Made by a program: the position numbers and the translations under genes
Notes under the pieces: generated by a model
Told to the model about the DNA's origin: nothing
What the model saw: only the letters and a program-made list of their open reading frames with translations
Databases searched by the model: none
Shown: piece after piece, positions 11,667-23,751 of the stretch
Position numbering within the stretch: position 1 is the stretch's first letter
Layout: every line of letters begins with the position of its first letter
Source of the DNA: Fasciolopsis buskii
Lineage: Eukaryota; Platyhelminthes; Trematoda; Plagiorchiida; Fasciolidae
NCBI GenBank assembly: GCA_008360955.1
Contig: LUCM01008249.1
Coordinates: 34,076 to 98,075 of the forward strand
Direction of reading: 5' to 3'
DNA length: 64,000 nucleotides

Positions 11667-11668
<2 letters not shown>
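11575..11668 (+). repeat. PLE-type repeat with degenerate hammerhead-like core
   Basis: CTGACAAAGTCACCTCC ... GGCGATGAGACG at about 11595-11632 and the following text up to CAAACCAATGCCAT repeat, with about a quarter of positions changed, the minus-strand sequence of 52371-52453. In that copy the core reads CTGACGA - hairpin - GAAAC. The element ends in a long (TA)n run, a common neighbour of Penelope-type terminal repeats. Several core bases are mutated here, so activity is not expected. Confidence 0.5.

Positions 11669-11713
<45 letters not shown>
11669..11713. repeat. (TA)n microsatellite
   Basis: About 22 uninterrupted TA units directly after the PLE-type repeat. Confidence 0.95.
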
Positions 11714-11715
<2 letters not shown>

Positions 11716-13005
11716 GCTTTGGTACTTGAGGATGTGATATTATTTTCCCGGCTAGTGGGTTAGTGTAGTCAGTTCTGCCGATGTTTACCAATACCAGCGG
11801 ATGACCTGATGTATAGACACTCGCAAATGGTGAACAGCTTATAAAATGCTTTTCAAGTTAAAGAAATTATTTAAAAAAATTAAAACCCCCCATCCAGACA
11901 AACATCTTTCTTTCGCTTATAGTCACGGTGCCGATTCCCGTCTGTAGTGAGACGAAGCGTGAATCATGCTAGGCAGAAATAGAATTCAAAAGTGCATATT
12001 CAGCCTCAAATACCAATATTCCAGAATTGAAATTAAATGGGGCACATTGATTTGAGTTACCCGAAATATCCGTGTGTCCATTATGCATTGTAGTTCAGCC
12101 TGCCCATCAAACTTAAACAACCAGAAATGCACTTCTCAAGACGCAGCCGCATTATTTGTTCCACTAATCGGGAATTTACCCGCGGAAGTTCTCTCCTTAA
12201 AGTACAATTTCAACGGAGATTTCAATTTCGAACCGAATGGTAACTAGTCTCCGGCGCTTCTGTAAATCACCATTGCCGCTGGTTACTCCATTCTCCCATG
12301 CATCAAAACTGCGGTTTTTTAATACCGGGTGCGGGAAGGATTTTATTTCTTCTACAAATCTAATGAGAAGCTAGGGCGAACCATTGGCAGTTTTGTCTGA
12401 ACAACGAATCCAACGGCTCATCGATTCACTATCCTAGGTATTGGGCCGAGGAACCTGGTTGACCAACCGTCACAAAGGATCTTCCATCTATGCCTTCTAG
12501 TGAAACAGTACGTACATATCAGCCGTCCATCAGGAACAGGGGTCACTAGGGGAAAACGTTTCTTTAAAGATACAGGACAACTGGGCCAGGTGGACTCTCG
12601 TCGTCCTCCCTCAGGGATGGTAACAAATTTTTGGCATTGGAATTAACAAAACTTTTATGACCGATCTGCGGATGTGGTCAAATACCTAGCTACTGCTGTG
12701 GACCAGTGTTCGCGCCGATTCACAAAAAGGAAATCGATTATCCCGTGAAGTCCATATAGTAATCTGGTACCGCATCCACACTCCTAGCGGGCATTAGTGT
12801 TCGACAGTTATCTAGTGTTCTCAAGCACCATGTGCGTGGGAATCGATTCGGTTTCCGTTTCGACCGGTGTAGTATCGCTCACATCCTCCCTAAACAACTT
12901 GTTGCATTTTACAGATGGCGCGGAAGCAACACGTGCCAGTGATCGAATTACAGTAATGCTCAAACCTACAGACGAACTGAAAGTAGGCAAATACGGGCAA
13001 CAGTT
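11714..13005. other. No supported gene
   Basis: Nothing recognisable. The plus-strand open frame 12797-13054 runs into a LINE 3' end and is best explained by chance. Confidence 0.45.
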
Positions 13006-13168
13006 GGACTGTGTGTTGGCTGCAGCAGCGTCTTATCTTTTCTTACGTGTGTAGGTCCACTCCCTGCTCCCCTTGGATATTCACTCTTTTTATAGAAACG
13101 TGTAACTCTGGAGAAATGACAGCGGTCAGTGAAGCTTGCCTTGCTGTTTAACGCAGGACAATGACGAT
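13006..13168 (+). mobile_element. 5'-truncated RTE-type LINE 3' end (family RTE-A)
   Basis: Matches the 3' untranslated region of LINE copy A (40035-40200) nearly base for base in long blocks: GTTGGCTGCAGCAGC, CTTGGATATTCACTC and GCTTGCCTTGCTGTTTAACGC occur in both. Such dead-on-arrival 3' fragments arise from incomplete reverse transcription. The GAT-rich tail seen at 40185 is reduced here to a few units. Confidence 0.8.
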
Positions 13169-13512
13169 ATGGGCAACAAGAGCAGTTGGCGTGCCGCTCG
13201 AATCTCTTCGTTCCCAATTTCTATTTCACTAACCGGCTTATTCCGAGGCTCGTTTTGAACCAAACACTGAAATTTCACAGGCTCTGATTGACCTTCACTC
13301 AAAACTGCACAAACCGATGGTCTGTGAAACAAATGACAGCGGTTCAAACCACGCAGGTGAATCCTGCTCGAATGTCAAAACGCATTTGCGGAAAGCACCA
13401 AACGACCTAGGCAGGACGAGCTCCAGGTCGCCAATCACCTACAGTGGTAAAAGTAGTATACGGCCGGAGATAATTCCACTGATGTTCAATGCAAATCGCG
13501 CTGGGAAATTTT

Positions 13513-14037
13513 TCAATACCTACGTATGCGAGTGTCATTTAGGAATGGAGTGCGCCAATCGTAAATGGTTTGTGTAAAAAGCCTAAATATGCAATTCCAT
13601 AGTCTGGTCTGTCGTTGATAAATTGAAATTATGGTAGGAAATTTTAAAAAATCAATGCCACAATAAAAACTCCATGGCTCCCCTCGGTTTGTGTTTAAAT
13701 TGGGCCAATTAATAGAGTGTGAATAGGATGCTTCACTACATATTTTTGGCATACCTTCTGGAAAGTCCCAATGCATGCCATGGTCGACTGAAAGCTTTTC
13801 TAGTCTAACCACTTCAACCAAAATTTGGCATGCGAATATATTCATCCCGAGTCTTGCTGATATGCTGACTGTTACGGGGACGTCGGAAGTCCCCCACTCT
13901 TTATCTCCAGAATATGAGCTAACCTTATGCGACGAAACTGGTTCCGCAATTACTGATAGATTGTAGTGTTTGCCTGGATACTCAAGGAGTTCGGTTGTAA
14001 TTTCTCCTACTTTTCTCTCAAATTTCCTTGCTAACAT
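13513..14037 (-). CDS. Unrecognised open frame of 174 codons
   Basis: A long uninterrupted minus-strand frame starting at a true-looking N terminus (MLARKFERKVGEITTELLEY). Composition is protein-like, with alternating hydrophobic strands (VPVTVSISARLGMNIFACQ, ILVEVVRLEKLSV) and few low-complexity tracts. A possible donor (AAG|GTATGC, inside the codons for PEGMPK) would shorten it to about the first 115 codons, which would suit an exon. No domain is recognised and no poly(A) hexamer is close. It could be an exon of a host gene, part of an unrecognised transposon, or chance. Confidence 0.33.
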   Translation of the reverse strand: MLARKFERKVGEITTELLEYPGKHYNLSVIAEPVSSHKVSSYSGDKEWGTSDVPVTVSISARLGMNIFACQILVEVVRLEKLSVDHGMHWDFPEGMPKICSEASYSHSINWPNLNTNRGEPWSFYCGIDFLKFPTIISIYQRQTRLWNCIFRLFTQTIYDWRTPFLNDTRIRRY

Positions 14038-14699
14038 CAGCTACATTGGTTACATTTTGTATTTTGACACTACACGACTACAAATACAATATTCAGATTA
14101 GATTGTTGTGCTTCACATACAAGTGTAGACATTAAAGGATCTTAGGCGTACTAAATTTTGTTGTAGAGTATGAATGCTGGGATGCAGTTATCACGCTTCT
14201 CATCATGTGAGTTGACGAGTTGCTGTCAGCGTCATGCGCCTACCAGCCTAACTTTTTCAGTCTAGGATACCCAACAGAGCTTTGATATCATTCAAATGCA
14301 AAAGGACCGATATCTTCCAAAAGCGCCCGTTGGTGTCCGTCTGCATGTGTTGCGTATGTGGTTCACTGGAATTCCGTTCCTGAGTCCTTAATCGGTGCAC
14401 TTTTGCATAAATTATCAACTGGGCCCGTAATAACAGGAACAGCGTCACAATTTAGCAGTAATCTAGTAGAGTGAGAAACATCTGGTAGTCTAAATGAATG
14501 GAGAAATTAAGGACATCCGCGCACTCCACTACCGGTAGGAGTCTGCGAGGATGAATCTAGCGCTATGAGTAGGACGATGATTAAATATCTCGGGGTCGAA
14601 TGTGACAAGTGAAACTCTTCAAGTCACAGGGTAACTAATCTTTTCTGTCTCTGTATCTCCTTCATTATTGGAATGACGGTGTACAGCATTTTCAGGGAG

Positions 14700-14830
14700 A
14701 GGGACTGCGGCCAACAGAGGGCTGCCCGGTTGTGAAGTTCACCGGCGATGGGAGGATTCAAACCCGCGGCTGCCATATTCAAACAATATGACCTTACCCG
14801 TCTAACTACTGACGATCTAGGAGCTTCGTG
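14700..14830 (-). repeat. tRNA-headed SINE, second family
   Basis: Minus-strand TAGTTAGACGGGTAAGG (A box region) and GGGTTTGAATCCTCCC (near-perfect B box) sit about 35 bases apart, as in a tRNA promoter. The body downstream of the B box (CGGTGAACTTCACAACCGGGCAG ... TTGGCC) recurs at 16455-16615, which defines a SINE family distinct from the one at 58720. Confidence 0.6.
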
Positions 14831-14864
14831 CCGCGAAACTCAGGTTGAACCGCCTCTCTGTCCA

Positions 14865-14990
14865 GCGCTGATTGTTGAAAGAACGCTGGACTAGTAAGAT
14901 CTCTTCCATAGATCCCCTGTCCCACTGATTTGAACCCAATATGGAAGCGCGAAGCCATACAGTCTAACCGAACAGGGAACCTCTCCTAGG
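14865..14990 (-). repeat. tRNA-headed SINE remnant
   Basis: Minus-strand CGGTTAGACTGTATGG followed by GGGTTCAAATC (B box consensus) 20 bases on. It lies head-to-tail with the SINE at 14700-14830, suggesting two insertions or a dimer. Confidence 0.5.
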
Positions 14991-16454
14991 TTCATTTCGG
15001 AGAATACGTCGACAAAATGCCGGTAACAATTTTCTACCCACAAATAATTAGTGTTTCACGAAGGTTTATTCCTACCACCGGTATTGATTAATGTGTAAAT
15101 GACTTCTTCGCAGTCCGCAATTATTCGCACGGACGGGTAAGATGGAAGGAAACGGGGATCAAGCGCTTCGCCAGAAGTCGGTCATCTTTGGTGCCGTGTA
15201 AATGAACCAGAAAATAAACAGAAAGCTACCCTCATATTATTGCAAATTTATCTTCGTAACTTGATGTTTCTGTGCAAAACCATGCATTGTCTAGTACCCG
15301 CGGGATGAGAGAACGAACTGGCCATTATCTGTGGCGGTTAACGGACTACCATGCTGGTGGAGGCGAATTTCAATCGATTGGTTCATTTTAACTAGTCAGT
15401 GCAAAGGCGCAGAGGATATGCAGTATCAAACTTTAGGTCAACAAGCCTTGTCGCGCGAAGCCGCGTAATAAAAACGATGGTCCAGATAGTCTTTACTTCA
15501 GTACTTTTATCATGCAATGCATTAGGCAGCATCGATGTTCAACTCATCAGTAGAAAATCATTGGCTCACTCTGCAACTGTATTGCCCTTCTTGGGAACCG
15601 CTATTGGTGTAAATACATTATTTTCGAACCGGAATGCTGATCCCAGAAGTTTGATAAAATCCCTAAGGTTTACCGGACATTACTGTGATCAAGCTCTTTT
15701 ATTTGTCACTTACTTATACAGACCACGAAATAATGCCCTCCAGATAACTGAACCCTGAGTGATGAGCAGCTTCTTCGTGGAATGCGAAGATAGCAAGCAG
15801 CTATATAGAGCTTTGGTTCATGTAGTTTTGTGGTAGTAGATGAGTTCTTGTAGTTCTCAAGTAGCTCGCCACACAAAACCAATATTCGATTCACCATTGA
15901 GATGTCCGACCATCACCAACGGCCACAGGCTAAAAAGCTGAAATCGCAGTTTTTCTACCGATAGTGCTGGCAGCGTTGGCTTATGCTCGCCTTGGTGCTC
16001 CATTCAAATAATATTATCCTGCCTTCAACTTAACCGTGGGTTTTTGAGTGTTTGCTCTGATTCGTTCTAGCTCCATTTGTGACTTGCTAACCATGCGATC
16101 ATCGTTCATTGGAATATCACACCGGTCAATGCGAATGATTCTGATTTCGAAAGAATTGAGCCGAGCCTACAGTCAACTCACCAATAATCTCTGGCGACTT
16201 ACGTCAAATTTTAACTACCAACAGCACTGTCCTTACCAAAAATACGATTTCAACTATTTACCCTGCGCCCCGTTGGCAGTAACCGAACAGCCAGGAACCG
16301 TTCAGAAAACAACCATCCACGAACACGTAACGAGTGAAATATTTAATCACATTATGAATTATTTGAGGGTCGCATTAAACGGTTAACTACTGAAAACTCG
16401 TAAGTTCACTGCACACTTTTAAAATTACCTAAACTTTGGTAATGTTCAGTCCAT
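14991..16454. other. No supported gene
   Basis: Two plus-strand frames of 119 and 112 codons (15399-15758, 16048-16386) are open but have no family signature, low charge balance and no clear splice borders; left unassigned. Confidence 0.4.
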
Positions 16455-16615
16455 CCAAAGTCGTTTGTTAGCACCCCGTCGGTGGTCAGCCTTATAACGT
16501 CCTGGCCTCTGGACGTGAATGCCGCAGGTTAGATCCTCCCACGACCGGTCAACTTCGCCACTTGGCAGACTTCTCTTGGCCATAATGATGTGTAGTATTA
16601 TTTAATTAATAAAGA
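16455..16615 (+). repeat. tRNA-headed SINE, same family as 14700
   Basis: GTCGGTGGTCAGCCTTATAACG (A box region), GGTTAGATCCTCCC (B box with one base lost), then CGGTCAACTTCGCCACTTGGCAG and TTGGCC shared with 14700-14830. The 3' end is AT-rich (ATTATTTAATTAATAAA), as expected for a SINE tail. Confidence 0.55.
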
Positions 16616-18779
16616 GAGTATAGATAAAAGACAAGAATATAAAATTTAGCCTAGTTCATTGTCTTCGGTCCGCGTAAACGCGATTCATCCTAGCTCGTTT
16701 ACCGGACCAAACTTGAATTCACTCCATTTTTGGAATCAACTAGGCTTGGGTCAGTTTTTGCAGGATGATGAAGTGGATTTCATTGCTAGATCAGTATGTG
16801 TGACAAGCATGCAAAGCCAACTGTTGTGCTCATTCACGTTGCGGATGAAATGTTTGGGATTTTTCGTCATATGCCCTCGCTAGCCTAGTCCCGTATCTTG
16901 ATTCATCCTGCAGTCACACTAATAATAATAATTCAATCGGAAAATGGTGGGTGGATGAAGTCATTTCTTGTAGGACGAAGAAGATAAATTAGAAGAAAAT
17001 GGTTTTGTTCAGACCTCGTTATTGATCCAAGTCAACTGGTACTGAATGAGCTGGTGAGGCTGCTGAACCACCGGTTGACCGGTGTTCTCAAAAGCGAGAA
17101 ACGAATACGGCGATCAGTCACGACCGAGTAGAATTGCGTTTGCCTGAACAAGCATGCTTCAAAAAATCAACTAGTTTCTAATAGGTCAGTCTAGGAGTTA
17201 ACTCTGGTCTTGATTCCACGCGATCTGCAATGTGCTGCAGTTATTGGTGAAAGTCACTCCACTAAATTATGCTTTCTGTGTGAACCTACCCGTGCATATT
17301 TTATACCTGGAGGCCTGCAAGTTCTACGTTAATTAACAGGATTAAGATTAACAAATCTAGGTCAGTTCGAAAACTAATTAGCTTAGTGGCACCCGTTGTG
17401 GTTGGGACAAAAACGCTGGTTTCGGTTCGGTGATCTGCAGTAGCTGGAAGTGTTAGCACCAATGCGGCGACATCATACTGATCACGCCGATCACTAAGCA
17501 GAGCCCCACTGTTAATAGTGATGGACTGAATTATCCAGCGGACTAATATCAGTGAGTGTTGGGCACAGAAAACCATTATAGCAGTTTTCTTCGTTCCTTT
17601 AAAAAGACGTTTTTCTGTTAAACTCAGTTTTTCACCGGAACTAGGGAGAACGGACGATAGACACAGGGAGGTAGAATCGATTGACCGTTACTGAGTCGAA
17701 ACCAAAGCAAGCATCTCTTCCTTGTATTTCAAAACAGCAACCAAGTAAGCTCCTGAAGAGAAACTATCTGATAACTGACCTACTTAAGAGTACTTAATTA
17801 AAACGGACGCAACTCATGCAGTGTACTTAAAAATAATTTTTATGATTCCATCTTTCTGACGTTCAGAAGTGCCACTGCTACATGCAACTAAAGAATTGGC
17901 TGGTTGTATCATATTGCGATGTCGCTTGGACGATCCAGGAGTCTGCATGGTAAAAAAATAACCATTTTGCATGTGAAAATCGATCGATACCATAAACTGG
18001 GTTCAGACGCTGCGAACGCGGAGACACTGCGCATTATTACCCGGACGAAGAAAACTATGATCCGTTGTTCATTCTTTTCGCTCCCATGAAACTCCCCAGT
18101 CGATTAAGAGAACCAGCCAAAGGTCTTACTGACACTAAGAAGCCGTATTTTCTATCGAACTTCGAAAATCGGGTTAGAAAAATTCCTTTCAGTACGAGTA
18201 TTCAAACTGAGAGATAGTAGGCCAGAACAGCAATAGCGACACGAACCAATATACCAGGAAATGACAGATTTATTTAAAATACATGCCAAAATAAATGTCA
18301 AAAGCACGTGGTTGGCCAACTAACGACAAATCCAAATGCAGTATCAAGAAGTATCGGTCGTTTCCCATTGACTTATTCAAAACACATTGTTAAACGTTTG
18401 CGTTTGTTTCGAAAAGCGGAAAAGGGAGACGGCTGTTTTAACTTCGGCTAACCAATCGATAGTCGATTCTATTTCCAGTTTCCACTAACTTAGATGAGAA
18501 GAACCACGTGGAGCACAAAGTTCGTTCATTGAACCAAAATCAAATCATGTGTTGGCTTTTTCTGGAGATCGATCAGTTCGCTGGCTAATTCGACCCATCG
18601 ATATTAACTGACCTTATCATGAGATTTTCTCCCAGTTGGTCGATCGAAACAGCAGGCGTAACGTCGCCTCAACTGTGCTGATTTTTTATCAGGATAATGG
18701 ATATGACGATCCTTTGTATTATCTTCCTCCAAACAAAGAAATCATACATAAGTCTTTCTGTGGCCGACTATACAACCTC
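16616..18779. other. No supported gene
   Basis: Short open frames only; no motif recognised. A trace of another repeat is possible, but I cannot assign it. Confidence 0.45.
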
Positions 18780-19960
18780 TGATTTGGTTTGCTGTGTGAC
18801 CAATGTTACTTTCGCTCGCGTCGTTCAACAGGCTATCTACTAGCTTTCAATTCACATTCCGGTCGCCTATACTCGATAGCCACGGAGATACCCACCTGGT
18901 CTCACTGGAATCTCCAAATCCTTCGATCGAGTCTGACACGAAGGTCCGCTACTGAAAGTGTCTTCGTTCCATCCGGCTCTTGTATCGTGCATGTCGTGTT
19001 TCCTCAGCAAGCGAGACAACCCCCCCTCCGAGTGGATAGGTTCTACTCAGCCGTTCTCTGTAAATGCTGGTATTTTCCAAGTTGGATAATTGCGCTTACC
19101 TTTTTTCTTTTATATACTAGTAACCTCTTCACATCACTCTCCAACCCTCGCCGATAATTACCGCCCTCCACTGCTCTTTTTCTTACTTTACACCTTGGAA
19201 AGGCACTACCAACACTGATCACGAACATACTGTTCTTAGTGCATCACTCGCTTTCTACCTGTGACGAATCTCTGCCTGGAAATCTACCAACCGTGTTTTA
19301 ATCTTTCCAAGACCTCCGTTCTTCCCGTTTCACTCCCCTATCGTCTCCAGTTAAATTTTAACTCGACTTCCCTTCATCCCACTGAATCACTTCCCTCGTT
19401 TGACTTGTCAATAAGTTCTTACTTCGTGCTGCGCGCAAAGTTGGCTTTTATTGCGCACCAGACGTATTTTATGTCTCATTCTCGCCTTTTATACGAAGCT
19501 CAAATCTGCCCGACACTTGAATATCAGTCATGCGTCGGGTGGAGCTCAGTCTGCCGCTCTTTTTCTCCTTGAACTGGTTCAATGAAAGGCCATTCGGTTG
19601 ATCGAGAACCTCTAATCTACAGTTACTTGTTTATTATTATTTTGTTTCTGTTCGAAATTCGTTTCGGCAGTTCCCATTCTCATAACTTTTTGATTTCTCT
19701 CCTAGTCAGATGATCTGTCAATCCTACCAAGTCTTCATCCCTTGGTGCTGGACTTCTTTATCTGTCTTTTTTTATTTCCTGGACTGCAAAATTGTGAAGC
19801 GCTCTTCCTCGGTTTTTCCAACGACGTACAAACTATGCTTTTAAAACCAGAATCAACAAACTGAGAATACCCCCTACTTGTATCACCCTTTTCTAGATAT
19901 TTTTTGAATGAGATTTTCCCGTCCACTGCAAACCACTTACTGGGGAATTATAAAAATAGA
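18780..19960 (+). mobile_element. Degenerate CR1-like LINE, C-terminal half
   Basis: Across three plus-strand frames I read conserved C-terminal LINE motifs in order: LLYTSNLFTSLSNP (equivalent of LLYINDL just before YADD, which is lost), a thumb segment around 19280-19400 (FNLSKTSVLP, PTESLPSFDLSIS), then LRAKLAFI and YEAQICPTLEYQSCVGW near 19420-19540, and a C-terminal region to 19960 (LQNCEALF, KPESTN). The block LYKAQIRPTLEYCSHVWGG is diagnostic of CR1-type elements. Several frameshifts and stops show an old copy. Confidence 0.65.
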
Positions 19961-22900
19961 AATCTTGCCTAAGTAGTTCGGAAAGGAACAGAATACTTAA
20001 GATAATAAACAAGTTACTTCAGTATGTAATAAACGAATGTTTTATCCACTTTTCTTCTAGCTACAATGTCTTCATGATCAAACCGTATAAACGTGGTTGA
20101 TTTTATCATTCCTATTCTTTCGGTCGACATACTAAATCTAACACTTAAGAACATGCAATATGACATGTTCACTTTGTTTTCAAACAAGGCTCGGCCAATT
20201 CTTGCACCAAATTTGGCAAAATGTTTGTCCAGCTCACTTTAACCTGAAAAAACAGTCGTACCTTAACTATTTTACTAGCTCACGTCGATTGCTTAGACTG
20301 GATGCCGTCGACCTTGGATAAAAACAAAGCTCATTCAAAATTGTCCTCAATCAGCGAAACTTCAAACGTGACCGTTGTCCTCAGCTAGGGAGCATAAACC
20401 GTAGCTTGTTATCAACCCGCAATTCATTGTCCAAGGCTGACCGAGAGGTGAACACATCCCGTACGTATCGTCTGATGAGACCTTGTTGAGTTTTTCCTTA
20501 GCAGAATTATATCTCGTGGATTTGGAAGACGAACCCAGAGGAAAATCCGTTCGCTATTGGCCCCAATAAAGTTCTGACCTTCAAAATCCTCCTGGTATCG
20601 ACCATATTCTGTTTCCGATCCCTCCTCCCCCAAACTGGACAAAATGCGACCTGTGTCCTAATCAAGCCAGCCTGGTCGCTTCGTGTCGATCGAGATTTCT
20701 CGCAGTCTCAGAGACCTCAAAAGACAAAACAGGATATTCACATAGTGAGGAATAATGCCTCCAAATGCCTCAGGATAATCCAGTGGGTGTCTGGGGCTCC
20801 GAGTCCGTTACTAACTCTTAACACCTCTCGAAATGCTCTCAAATGAGCTTGTACCTCAGATATCCTCCGATGAATAAGTCTTGCGTACTGCTTCTTGTGA
20901 TGTGGACACCCCCACTGAAATGCGAGGACGAAGGCGAATGCCACGCGCCCTCTACCAGGTTGACTGTTCTTCGGTAGCCAGCCTCAAAAGATGGTTGAAC
21001 CCTGATTCCAAACCAACCACAGACCGCGTACGAAGCATACGGCTCTACGCTGACCGGTATCTGTGGCCAAACTGTGAGTTGGTCACCCAGGATGCCTAAC
21101 CCTATTCGAGGGGCGTACTAATTGAGCCGGTTCCCGCTGTGTCACCTGACTGTCAGGTCGTCCTATTACCTTTTAGGTTAAACCACTTGGTCAATGACTC
21201 CGAGTAAGGCTCCCTAACTGATTTGGGCAACCGGGTAGCAGCTACTGGATCCCAATGGATAACCAACTATGTGGAGGTGGAGTCGAGAAGTTGCCATATG
21301 TGAACTATACACTAATTCTTTTTCGCTTTTTTTCTCTTGCTTGGTCATCCTCCTCGGTATTCGCCATGGTTCCGATGACATACGACCTGCACACAGATTT
21401 GTGCAAGATAAAAATAGTACAGAATGATGTCGCATAAGTACAATCGTTAAATTATATGCCAGCGAGTAATAACTATACTGACTGTCAAAAGATCTGGTTG
21501 TACCAGCAAAGGTGGCTGTATTGACGGGACGGAGTACATGAGACTTCTGGTTGACCGAATATAGCCCTCGTCCTGTTGACGAAAGTTGCATGTTGCTTGA
21601 ATGATGCAGACTGAATTGCCCAAAACTCTCCCGCGCACGTTGTCTTGAATCGCGAAATGAATGGCTAATTGGTAGCTTTGCAATGTGCAACTTCCGGATC
21701 GATAACGCCCGTTGGCGATGGGCTTTGGGGTTGCTTTCAGAAGGGGAAAATGCAACCATCTCTCGTGTATGGCCCATTTAACCTGGAAATAGCCTCACCG
21801 ATGAGTGACCAAAACTTTCACCTGTTTGAATGTTGGCCAAATCTAGAATCACCCATCCAAGGCTAGCCGTTTATATTCTCACACTCGTCGTGAAAAAACT
21901 AGGATAGACTTCAACAGTACATCATGCTCGTAGTGCAGCGCTTTATAGTTTGGTAATTAGGTGAGGTAACTAAGCTGTAGGCAAACCGATAAGCCGAATG
22001 TCGGCGTGTTATTCTCGACGCATGTGGAGTGTGAAAAGACAGGTAACTAATCTTTAGCTGGTGATTGGTGCAACTAGCTGGTCAATGAGGTGCACCCAAA
22101 ACGAGCAAGGTTTACCGCATTCGTTTCTTTAGAAATCAAACTTACGGTTCCTCACTTTCACTGCATAGTTGTTTTTGTTTTTTTGGAATTCAATCTTGAA
22201 ATTGCATGAGGCTAACAAACGGCACGAAAACCCAGCTGATCGTCACGCCCTCGGTCTAAACCTGTGTCCACCATCAGCATGACAACCCCGGTGCCCCTGA
22301 ACGCATAGACCGCACGCTTTTTGCACGTGAGTGAGATGAGAAGTGTGAAGCCCGGTGAGATGTACAGGTTGTTCTGATTTTCACGGCGATCAAACGCACG
22401 GATAAATGACGTGTGCTAACCCCATTCGCCCGAGGACATGGTGAGTTAGCCAGACTACTACCTAAATGGTAAGTGGGGGATACATATGGCCATATTTGAA
22501 ATACACGGTTGACCAGCCAACTAACGCGTAAGAAACGAGCACAATTGGTGAGAAAGGACAACCAACATGATCGTTCGTGTGATATGGCAATGTCTGGTGA
22601 AACCAAACCATCCGCTGGGTAAGTAATAATGATTAGCAGTGCATTAGGACTGATGTCAATCCACGCAGTGGTAGGATCTGGACGGAATATTACGAATGTA
22701 TGAGAAGCACCTAAGGAAAATGACAGATGAGAAGGGACCGAAAATCTACGCGCGGAGCCCACCTGAACTTGGAACAACCCCAAGTATAGTGACTGACTTT
22801 GGCTACCAAATGAGACGTTTTGATTGGCCTGAGGTTCCTGATTTGTCCCTTCTTAGGAGCAACACGGAGTCTGCGTTAGACCTGGGGAGATCAACTGAAT

Positions 22901-23563
22901 GCGCTAGGTATAACAACCTGATTTTACGATTATACGATGCAAGATAACCACACAGCACTGCAATTGCCACTAAGAAGAGATGGAGATAATTATTCGATTT
23001 ACGCCTCTTTCCAATTAAGTTGGATCACATGAAGAAGGAATAAAAGTGAAAAGTTATTGAGAATAACATGGGCTCGCTATTTTGTTTCAGCCGATGAAAA
23101 TCAAAAGCAAATTAGCATCAACTCGCAAAAAAATAAACTAGCAAAATCAATCACCAGAAACCAGAAGAAAGAAGATAGCAAAGCGGTGGAGGTCACTAGG
23201 ATAACACAGACGAGGAATAACAAATGACAAATCACCCGTCCTTACGCTGATGACCACAACAACGATGTCGATAATTATATTAATAGTAACAATAATGACA
23301 ATATCGGCTTAGAGGACAGGATGTCCTTCCATCGGCGTGTTCGATTATGTCATATGCACCTGTGGGTCTGAGCTGGTGGTTATTCGATGATCACAAATTT
23401 CTCCCCATAGACATAAGCAGAGAAAGTACGGGTGAACAATAATCGGAAAAAGACAAGGATGGAATGACCAGTTTACCGTATCCAAAAGATTTTATGCGTG
23501 CATGCATGCAAACGTAATACCACGTGCAGAATGATCACAGGATAACGGGTTCTGGGTAAACAA
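19961..23563. other. Unassigned; three long minus-strand open frames without recognisable product
   Basis: Minus-strand frames of 187 (21214-21777), 169 (22274-22783) and about 70 codons (20424-20642, 20738-20944) are present. All are rich in Ser, Arg and His and have overlapping frames on the same or opposite strand, which is how non-coding DNA of this base composition often looks. I see no catalytic motifs. An unrecognised repeat or the 3' UTR/flank of WBP2 are possible; the first 3' poly(A) hexamer of WBP2 could not be located here. Confidence 0.35.
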
Positions 23564-23751
23564 TTATTGATTTTTCTTGTCATGCGCGCTTGGTCCAGGA
23601 TACGCTGGGGGAGGATGATCCAGCGCGCCACCGGGAGCAGGATATGGCGGTGGCAGGTCCTCGGGAGGTGGAGGTGGCGCGTATACGTTGTGTGGATCTT
23701 CACGGAAGAAGTAGGCCCCAGTGACTACATTCGATGCTTCGGCCGCTTTAG
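23564..23751 (-). CDS. WBP2: WW domain-binding protein 2, last exon
   Basis: WBP2 is a cytoplasmic/nuclear adaptor: an N-terminal GRAM domain and a Pro-rich tail whose PPxY motifs bind WW domains of YAP/TAZ, NEDD4-type ligases and others. This exon starts after TTTAATCAACAG with the two bases that finish a codon begun at 24800, and runs 61 codons to TAA. It opens with KAAEASNVVTGAYF and then DPHNVY, the conserved AEA..AYY....PHNVYMP block of WBP2, carries PPPY (in DLPPPYPAP) and PPAY motifs, and ends in DKKNQ, matching the DKK.Q end of the vertebrate protein. The C terminus match makes the identification firm. Confidence 0.85.

Noticed and set aside
12797..13054. Plus-strand open frame of 85 codons.
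   Set aside because: Its last third is LINE 3' UTR and the rest has no support.
21214..22783. Two minus-strand open frames of 187 and 169 codons.
   Set aside because: They are Ser/Arg/His-rich with overlapping frames on one or both strands, no domain, no splice borders. Kept only as part of an unassigned region.
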